Below are positions 20,001 through 24,535 of a stretch of 24,535 nt of DNA, in pieces (position 1 is the first letter of the stretch; the number at the start of each line of letters is the position of its first letter). Position numbers and translations under genes: made by a program. The notes under the pieces were generated by a model. It had not been told where the DNA came from. It made no database searches and saw only the letters and a list, made by a program, of their open reading frames with translations. The DNA is from a virus. The DNA lies in IMG/VR virus record IMGVR_UViG_3300042868_005531, positions 1 to 24,535 of that record, one strand, 5' to 3'.

Positions 20001-20313
20001 TTGATGATTCTGTATTAGTAACTTCAGATAAAGCAAATACATAATAAAGTGTTTGATTATCACTTGTAATAGAAAGGTCTGTAACAATACCGCCAGTCCA
20101 AGCATGGCCATAGATTACAGGAAGTTTATTATTTCCAGCAGGCGGCGTTTGTGCGCGAGAGCCAGGATTAGGTTCAGGTTGTTGAGTTGATAAACTTGGA
20201 GGAGTAGGCGCAAATACTTTTGACAGCACTGTAGATACAATCATTGAAATTGCAAAACTAATTGGATTAAATCCCCCCGCGAATGAGGCAAACGCTTTAA
20301 CTACACTACTCAT
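17002..20313 (-). CDS. J-like tail tip / host specificity protein (1103 aa)
   Basis: This is the longest gene. The N-terminus has a hydrophobic segment (about 16-35), then R-A-Q-T-P-P-A-G-N-N-K-L-P-V-I-Y-G with T-G-G-I-V-T-D, the start of a tail-tip hub as in lambda J-type proteins. The middle has G-D-I-V-T-V-T-N-T-N-Y-G-W...F-R-I-L-K-V-V-E-K, a segment commonly seen in such hubs. The C-terminal third has beta modules of the type F-x-V-T-R...L-V-F-Q-N-G-L-L-L and G-I-Y-A-N-G-V-L-Y. It should sit at the tail end and contact the host. The order (tape measure, two minor tail proteins, GNAT, this gene) parallels the lambda tail operon. Confidence 0.8.
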   Translation of the reverse strand: MSSVVKAFASFAGGFNPISFAISMIVSTVLSKVFAPTPPSLSTQQPEPNPGSRAQTPPAGNNKLPVIYGHAWTGGIVTDLSITSDNQTLYYVFALSEVTNTESSSVGSPDNITFGDVYWGGKKCIFDVTDLTKVVSLLDPSTNQSQNISGYMNIYFYKNGSNQPANSSLTAIQVMNQAGLTYTWNGSKLMTNCAFAIIKLKYSQSRNLVGLSATNFEITNARSAPGDCFLDYLTSTRYGASIPLASIDTASLTALNTYSNATITYTAYTGGSATIPRFQFNGQLDTAQKIMKNIQSMADCADCLVKYNEITGLWGVIVQSPTYSVAMDINDSNIIGAITVSPIDISNSFNIIETKFPDSDQQDSFNAATFDLAELNPSLLFPNEPINKQSVSLYLTNNNVTAQYIANRMLEAAREDLQIQCEINYIGLELEAGDIVTVTNTNYGWSAKLFRILKVVEKFGDNGTVTASLNLSEYNPSVYDDYNVTQFTPAPNTGLSSPTTFGTVYAPVITAQFPSITNPAFTLRIQTSSAGISEYAEIYYSAYQYPTDDQLIFAGTTEVQPGGSPYVVNTYMPDVQLFNIPAGDWYFFTRMVNNLANSNYSLASGKLTWRPTTFQYTEKFLSVAYADNITGTSNFNLSPTGRLYYGLYNNSSTSPSLDPTNYKWYLADPAFGTNKFLCFINRTGRKFSFDTDFADFASGTGQFVPTTIADFDPRLWSALPDGLNVIDLDNKTGQLITTGTTTTGTGQVKISNTGDGQLIASLDEFLNFGGPTIFTGSAATITVDIYGRVVGFTTPDDFFMTIDYFDATSGQTVFSVTRDSTYIEDQCLVFQNGLLLSDTEYTDTGGATGTVTLSTGATLDDVITIYSMRAISSGDYFDNTYLNVATVAGADVTWNIAQMPYQLIRAGDIMTFSNTGTPTQYTVSSVNYGTATITFTTSPTSLTAGDPIYTYRASGSSYPVFSRFEDTLTSATTYTPTNWQFNSGYELPFYNGTIVPDSDFDIVGNTYTITPAVSDGLLTIIQFSANNTTTPTGTPQNVITFATTGQSFYSFNFTNGALGIYANGVLYEGGVDYTTSTNSYTLTNSPTQSFIIQQQTFARAGAA

Positions 20314-20738
20314 TAATTAATTTCCCAATGATATTCTATTAATTTCATTCCATATCTTTCAAATTTTAAATCATCATAAGATGATATTGTAGCTTGATTA
20401 ATTTCCTTTTTTATTAATAATTCTTTTGCTATTTTGGTATATTCTTTAATTAATCTAGTAATAACAAATTTGTTATATCCATGCAACATAACTTCTTGTA
20501 ATTGAATACTTTTGTTATTCCAAAAACAATGACTTTTATATGCGACAAGAATTCCTGTTTGTTTATCATCAATTAGTATAAATCCTTGCCCTGCCATTAT
20601 ATCTGTAATAAGTTGCATTACATAAGTTTTAGACCAGTCTAATGGGCTTCCTTTTAATTGAGTATCTGTCTTTATAGCAAAATCTTTTAAAAGTTCTACT
20701 ATCTTATCTATATCGTATTTGTTAGCTTGTCTTATCAA
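20313..20738 (-). CDS. GNAT-family acetyltransferase
   Basis: This 141-residue protein has a GNAT layout: I-R-Q-A-N-K-Y-D-I-D-K-I-V-E-L-L at the N-terminus, G-F-I-L-I-D-D-K-Q-T-G-I-L-V-A-Y in the core strands, and L-Q-E-V-M-L-H followed by helix residues in the acetyl-CoA binding part. The usual R-x-x-G-x-G/A loop is not clear, so activity is uncertain. The end F-E-R-Y-G-M-K-L-I-E-Y-H-W fits the last strands. GNAT proteins acetylate amines on proteins or small molecules. It sits between tail genes, overlapping both by a few nucleotides, so virion or host-protein modification is possible. Confidence 0.7.
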   Translation of the reverse strand: MIRQANKYDIDKIVELLKDFAIKTDTQLKGSPLDWSKTYVMQLITDIMAGQGFILIDDKQTGILVAYKSHCFWNNKSIQLQEVMLHGYNKFVITRLIKEYTKIAKELLIKKEINQATISSYDDLKFERYGMKLIEYHWEIN

Positions 20739-21367
20739 GTTCTATACTGGCTTGGATCGCGATCCTTACCAAAGAAGTAATTAATATTTTGAATAACAGC
20801 AACTCTATCCATTGAAGTATCGTTAGTCGCAAAAAATTGCCATGAATTATTATTGGTATATCTTCCAGCAGTTCCGTTTTGTAAAATAATTTGTATGCTT
20901 GATGCAGTTACATTAATAACACCAAGATACATTTTACCTTCTTCAAACCATTGTTCAGTAATATTAAATGAATTAACATAGCCTGTAAAAAACTTATAAA
21001 GGCCACCTGTGCCACCTGTAGTTATAAGCTCATTATTATCATCAAAAAAGCCATGCCACATTTCAATCAAAGAGCCTTTAATCTTATTGCTTAATACCCA
21101 ACCTAATTGCGCCGATTCAATACCAACCAAAGTAACGGAAGTTTCATTGGCAGTTGATTTAATATCTCTACTTGCATCACCTACTTTAACTAAAGGGCCA
21201 AGCGCATCAAAAGGTAATGCATCAACGGCAGGGATTGTTAATACGGAAGGAGTGGAAGCTAAAAGATATACTTGAGTAACACCTAAAGCGTCTTGAGTAG
21301 TAATGCGGATAAAATCCGCCATCCTTATATTATTCGTATTTTGTATTGGTGGTATATTGTTTGCCAT
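20735..21367 (-). CDS. Minor tail protein, lambda-L-like position (210 aa)
   Basis: This 210-residue beta-rich protein is N-terminally D-F-I-R-I-T-T-Q-D-A and near the end has F-F-A-T-N-D-T-S-M-D-R-V followed by N-Y-F-F-G-K-D. It stands two genes after the tape measure and before the J-like tip gene, the place of lambda L, which joins tail tip parts. The sequence resemblance to L is weak, so the assignment is mainly by order. The stop overlaps the GNAT gene start. Confidence 0.55.
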   Translation of the reverse strand: MANNIPPIQNTNNIRMADFIRITTQDALGVTQVYLLASTPSVLTIPAVDALPFDALGPLVKVGDASRDIKSTANETSVTLVGIESAQLGWVLSNKIKGSLIEMWHGFFDDNNELITTGGTGGLYKFFTGYVNSFNITEQWFEEGKMYLGVINVTASSIQIILQNGTAGRYTNNNSWQFFATNDTSMDRVAVIQNINYFFGKDRDPSQYRT

Positions 21368-22050
21368 TATAAGACTGCTTCTATTGCTTTAAATGATCCT
21401 GACCATTGAATGAATGAATCATTCGTCATTGGGATAAGTGTGTATTGTGGATATTGTTGAAGGATTACAGGGAAAGTAACGCCTGTAAAAGTGTTGCCAC
21501 CTATTGATTGTGTAATGCCATACTGACCAATCACTGCAAACATAGGGCTTGCAAGGGTTGTCATAATAGTTCTGTGAACAGGAATATTAACTGTAGAACC
21601 GCCACCTCTTTGAACATTGGCAGTAGCTATATAAGCATAGCGATCAATCTGTAAGAAGTCGCCTGTCTTTACAATAAATTCTGTAGCGCCCATTGTAGGT
21701 AGTGAACCTAATACAATAGTTTTATTTGCTGAAGTTGTTTGATATTGACAAGCGGTAATTTCAGCAGAACTCATATCGCCTTGATAAGCAATATAATTAA
21801 CCCAGCCTGTAGCCCCAAAATTAAGGTATTGCTCAAACTGTCGATCAGCCGCTCTTAATGCTGAAAGCAATGGCCTATTTTGAGAATATAAAAGATAATT
21901 CATAGGCTTCATATCAAAGCCAAAAGGTTGCACCCCAATAATTTCAGAGGTAGCAATTCTTTGATTTCGGCTCATCATTTGACCGATAAATCTTTGATCT
22001 TCAATACCTACAGATTCAGATATGGAAAGGATTGTATTTAGAGTTGCCAT
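21367..22050 (-). CDS. Minor tail protein after the tape measure (227 aa)
   Basis: This 227-residue, largely beta protein starts M-A-T-L-N-T-I-L-S-I-S and has Q-P-F-G-F-D-M-K-P-M-N-Y-L-L and Q-Q-Y-P-Q-Y-T-L-I-P-M near the end. It follows the tape measure gene by 3 nt, which is the usual place of a distal tail or lambda-M-like protein linking the tube to the tip. The call rests on gene order and the general character of the sequence. Confidence 0.55.
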   Translation of the reverse strand: MATLNTILSISESVGIEDQRFIGQMMSRNQRIATSEIIGVQPFGFDMKPMNYLLYSQNRPLLSALRAADRQFEQYLNFGATGWVNYIAYQGDMSSAEITACQYQTTSANKTIVLGSLPTMGATEFIVKTGDFLQIDRYAYIATANVQRGGGSTVNIPVHRTIMTTLASPMFAVIGQYGITQSIGGNTFTGVTFPVILQQYPQYTLIPMTNDSFIQWSGSFKAIEAVL

Positions 22051-22053
22051 ATA

Positions 22054-23850
22054 TTATCTCGATTGAGGTAGTGATCTTTGAGCTGATTGATAACTAGCCC
22101 AAACACCTTGTTTATTTTTAGCCAAAAATTGTAAGCCTGATTGTGTATCAATAGCACTCATATTAGCAATGTAAGGGCCATTATAAACTACTTGCGGTTG
22201 ATTGCCCATAGCAGAACCTAGTTGATGATTAGGAATAATAGTGCCTGAAGTTTTAGGAACAAACAATTCAGGGCCACGCTCGCCTACAAGAGAAGGAACG
22301 CCAACAGGTGGATCACCGCCATCAGCAAATCCTAATTTAAGTCCGCCAGCGCTTGGCGCGCTTGAAAACAATCCGCCGCCACCGCCACCGCCGCCAAATC
22401 CAAATATACTTCCTAATGAGCTAAACATAGAAGTTAATTGCGCTCTCATTTGAATCTTAATAAGGTCTGCAATAATGCTACGAGCTAAATCACTAAATTT
22501 AAGTTTTCCTGTAGTAACAAATTGATCAATTGCGCTTTCAAGATTTTGTGTTACAGATACGAATGCTTGTTCACCTAATTTAGCGGCATTAGTAGCATTA
22601 TCTGTATAACTTGCAAAAGCTTTTTTCCATCCAAACTCAAAACTTCTTTGTGATTCACCAATTTGATAAGCTTCTTGTGCGCGAGCCTTTTCACCTTCAG
22701 CCCATGCGTTAGCTTGTTCGTCTGACATTCTACGGCCAAACTGATCACCTAAAGTTAATTGTTTGCGCTTTTGTTCTATATCAAATAATTCTAACTGCAA
22801 CTTTCTTTCATTTTCTGAAGTAAAAGCCAACTCATTTTCTTTTTGTAATCTTTCGCCTTTAGCTTGAGTAATCAGCAATTCTTTTTCGTAAAATTCTTGT
22901 TGCCTTTTTAGAGCTTCTTTTTGTTTTTTTGCTTCAGCTTCAGCTTCTTTATTTTTTGCTTCCGCAACTTCTCTAATATCTTTTTTATCTGCGGCTACGC
23001 CACCAATGCCTGACATAATTCCAGGCACTTCAGCCCCTTGAACTGATCCTCGCGTAGGAAACTCAAACTTTCTAAAACCTTCTTTATCTAACCAAGCCGC
23101 CAACCAGCCAGCTTCTTTTTTAATTTCTTGAAATCTATTAACAGTTCTTATACCTGATTCTTGCCAATTTTCCATTGCTTTAGTTGCTACATCAAAAGCG
23201 GGAGCTAACCTTTCAGCAAGGCTTACTTTTAATTGAAAAGTAAATTTATCTACACGATCAATAGAATTAGCAATTCTAGTAAATGCTTCCTCTGCGCCTT
23301 CAAATTTGTTTTTATTGGCTTGTAATTGATCGCCTAAACTTTTAATATCTGTGCCACGAACTGCTCGGCCAAACATATCCATAGCCGTAGCATTTCTTTT
23401 TGTAGTATCTTCAATGGAAGATAAAGCAATTGCAGTTTTTTCAAATAATTCTTGGGGAGTAAGAGTTCTTAAATCTTTTAAAGATATGCCAATAGATGTA
23501 AAAGCCTTTTGTGCTTTTTCGCCACCTTGCGCGGCTTCATCAACTTTATTTGCGAATGATGCCATAAGCTTACCAGCATCATCGCTATTGCCACCGCTTA
23601 ACTGCAATGCGCTTGACAAACGCAATACAGATTGGATTGACATATCATTGGCTTTTGCTACTTCTTCAATTCTGTCAGCAAAATTTATAGCTTCACGAGC
23701 GGAAGCGGCAAAGGATACTGCAACCGCAAGCAATGATGCTTTTGCGCCTATGCTGAAGCCTTCTACTTTTTCTTTAGCCTTGCCTAGATTGGCATTAAAC
23801 TCGCCTGCATCAAGCCCAAGTAAAACAGCTAATCTTGAAATAATTGCCAT
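22054..23850 (-). CDS. Tail tape measure protein (598 aa)
   Basis: The N-terminal 200 residues match tape measure proteins (G-L-D-A-G-E-F-N-A-N-L-G-K-A, repeated A-x-A-x-N-D-M-S-I-Q-S, L-T-P-Q-E-L-F-E-K), followed by a charged coiled-coil segment (about 290-400). The C-terminal region has F-S-D-L-A-R-S-I-I-A-D-L-I-K-I-Q and a Gly-run, then V-G-E-R-G-P-E-L-F-V-P-K, typical of lambda H-type proteins. The protein sets tail length and is ejected with the DNA. At roughly 0.15 nm per residue, 598 residues suggest a tail of about 90 nm. It follows the chaperone gene by 2 nt. Confidence 0.9.
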   Translation of the reverse strand: MAIISRLAVLLGLDAGEFNANLGKAKEKVEGFSIGAKASLLAVAVSFAASAREAINFADRIEEVAKANDMSIQSVLRLSSALQLSGGNSDDAGKLMASFANKVDEAAQGGEKAQKAFTSIGISLKDLRTLTPQELFEKTAIALSSIEDTTKRNATAMDMFGRAVRGTDIKSLGDQLQANKNKFEGAEEAFTRIANSIDRVDKFTFQLKVSLAERLAPAFDVATKAMENWQESGIRTVNRFQEIKKEAGWLAAWLDKEGFRKFEFPTRGSVQGAEVPGIMSGIGGVAADKKDIREVAEAKNKEAEAEAKKQKEALKRQQEFYEKELLITQAKGERLQKENELAFTSENERKLQLELFDIEQKRKQLTLGDQFGRRMSDEQANAWAEGEKARAQEAYQIGESQRSFEFGWKKAFASYTDNATNAAKLGEQAFVSVTQNLESAIDQFVTTGKLKFSDLARSIIADLIKIQMRAQLTSMFSSLGSIFGFGGGGGGGGLFSSAPSAGGLKLGFADGGDPPVGVPSLVGERGPELFVPKTSGTIIPNHQLGSAMGNQPQVVYNGPYIANMSAIDTQSGLQFLAKNKQGVWASYQSAQRSLPQSR

Positions 23851-23852
23851 TG

Positions 23853-24173
23853 TTATTTACCTTTAAATCTGTCCATTTTAAAGTTAGGCGCTTGCGACAT
23901 AAACATTAATAAAGATTGGCTAGGATCAGCTTTTTCTATACCATAAAAATATTCGTAAGCACTACCCAAAACGCTTTTTAGAGTATAAGGTTGGCTACCA
24001 CTTGCTCTTAAATAATTAAAAACTCCAGCGACTAGAGTTCCTTGCATATTTAATAAGCCCCTATTTCCAACTAACCCATCCGCATACATGACTGTTATTT
24101 CATTCATGGTTGCTTCATCTAAAGCGTCTATATCTTGTATTGTATGCCCGTTAAAGACCATAGCCGCCCGCAC
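23853..24173 (-). CDS. Tail assembly chaperone, second part (lambda T-like)
   Basis: This helical protein of about 106 residues lies just before the tape measure gene, the place of the lambda T extension. Only a GTG start (24173) without ribosome binding site, or an internal ATG at 24161, is available. The frame is open upstream to 24209 and is the -1 frame relative to the preceding gene, so it is probably made as a frameshift fusion. Its end has S-L-L-M-F-M-S-Q-A-P-N-F-K-M-D. Such chaperones coat the tape measure during tail assembly. Confidence 0.65.
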   Translation of the reverse strand: MRAAMVFNGHTIQDIDALDEATMNEITVMYADGLVGNRGLLNMQGTLVAGVFNYLRASGSQPYTLKSVLGSAYEYFYGIEKADPSQSLLMFMSQAPNFKMDRFKGK

Positions 24174-24193
24174 TTGGGTTCTTAACGAGCCTA

Positions 24194-24535
24194 CTACTTT
24201 GACTTTATGTCTTTATATTCAGGGCTAATAACCTCGTTAATTTTTTCCACTAAAGTCATTTGAACTGATAATGGAAATTCAGTTTCTACATCTTCATAAG
24301 TTATATCTTCTAATGATCCAGTTTCAGGTATTAGAAATTTAATATATTCAACTATTCTGTGTTGCAATATATGTTTATTCTTGGCAGTTTCTCTTACTGA
24401 TCTGCCGTCAATAATAAAATCATTATCTTTAACTTCCACACCTTCTTGATCTTTAATATTCTCAAAGGCTTTTATCATTAACTGATATTCTGCTTCAACC
24501 TTATCTTCATTAGGATTTTTAAAGTAATTATAAAT
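24194..24535 (-). CDS. Tail assembly chaperone, first part (lambda G-like), 5' end cut
   Basis: The frame is open from the window edge to the stop at 24194 (113 residues visible), and the ATG at 24478 is internal, since coding sequence of the same character (Y-F-K-N-P-N-E-D-K-V-E-A-E) precedes it. The protein is acidic and helical, and its place before the tape measure, ahead of a second ORF in the -1 frame, fits a lambda-G-like chaperone. The 5' end lies outside the window. No database family was recognised directly. Confidence 0.65.
   Translation of the reverse strand: MYNYFKNPNEDKVEAEYQLMIKAFENIKDQEGVEVKDNDFIIDGRSVRETAKNKHILQHRIVEYIKFLIPETGSLEDITYEDVETEFPLSVQMTLVEKINEVISPEYKDIKSK

Overview
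The window is AT-rich phage DNA from a tailed phage with a long non-contractile tail (siphovirus type). The late genes include a tape measure protein, tail assembly chaperones and a lambda-J-like tip protein, and several recombination and nuclease genes are of phage families. No integrase, repressor, tRNA, rRNA, insertion sequence or CRISPR array was seen, so a strictly lytic phage is possible, but capsid and packaging genes lie outside the window. The genes are very tightly packed, mostly with stop/start overlaps (ATGA, TAATG), and usually carry AGGA-type ribosome binding sites.

Layout: (1) 1-6841, minus strand, is a replication and nuclease arm read leftwards from about 6842. It holds a ParB-DNA methyltransferase fusion, a VRR-NUC nuclease, a DUF1376 replication initiator with iteron-like repeats inside it, a SleB-like cell wall hydrolase, a helicase-loader-like protein, a NinB-like recombination protein, a PD-(D/E)XK protein, a Ref-type nuclease, an HNH nuclease, a SprT-like metallopeptidase and two exported proteins. 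Tiny membrane peptides are threaded between them. (2) 6842-6972 is a divergent control region with a promoter candidate and a palindrome. (3) 6973-9840, plus strand, is a recombination operon (ERF annealase, lambda-Exo/YqaJ exonuclease, a small SSB-tail-like protein). It ends with a 23-residue gene that is a clear PqqA, the precursor peptide of the redox cofactor PQQ, followed by a strong intrinsic terminator. (4) 9841-9980 is a convergent intergenic spacer. (5) 9981-24535, minus strand, is the late tail arm. Read in its own direction (right to left) it runs: chaperone pair with probable -1 frameshift, tape measure, two minor tail proteins, GNAT acetyltransferase, J-like tip protein, Gly-rich fibre, small protein, double 2-oxoglutarate dioxygenase, tail proteins including a collagen-like one, two large fibres, a small protein, holin, HNH nuclease and two small proteins.

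The most notable feature is the phage-borne pqqA (9690-9761). PQQ is the cofactor of methanol dehydrogenases, and the peptide looks like those of methylotrophic betaproteobacteria. I infer a methylotroph host, for example a freshwater Methylophilaceae lineage. The phage would supply extra precursor peptide to the host PqqB-E enzymes, none of which is in the window, so that C1 energy metabolism is sustained during infection. This is inference; what the sequence itself shows is the PqqA motif, its ribosome binding site and the terminator.
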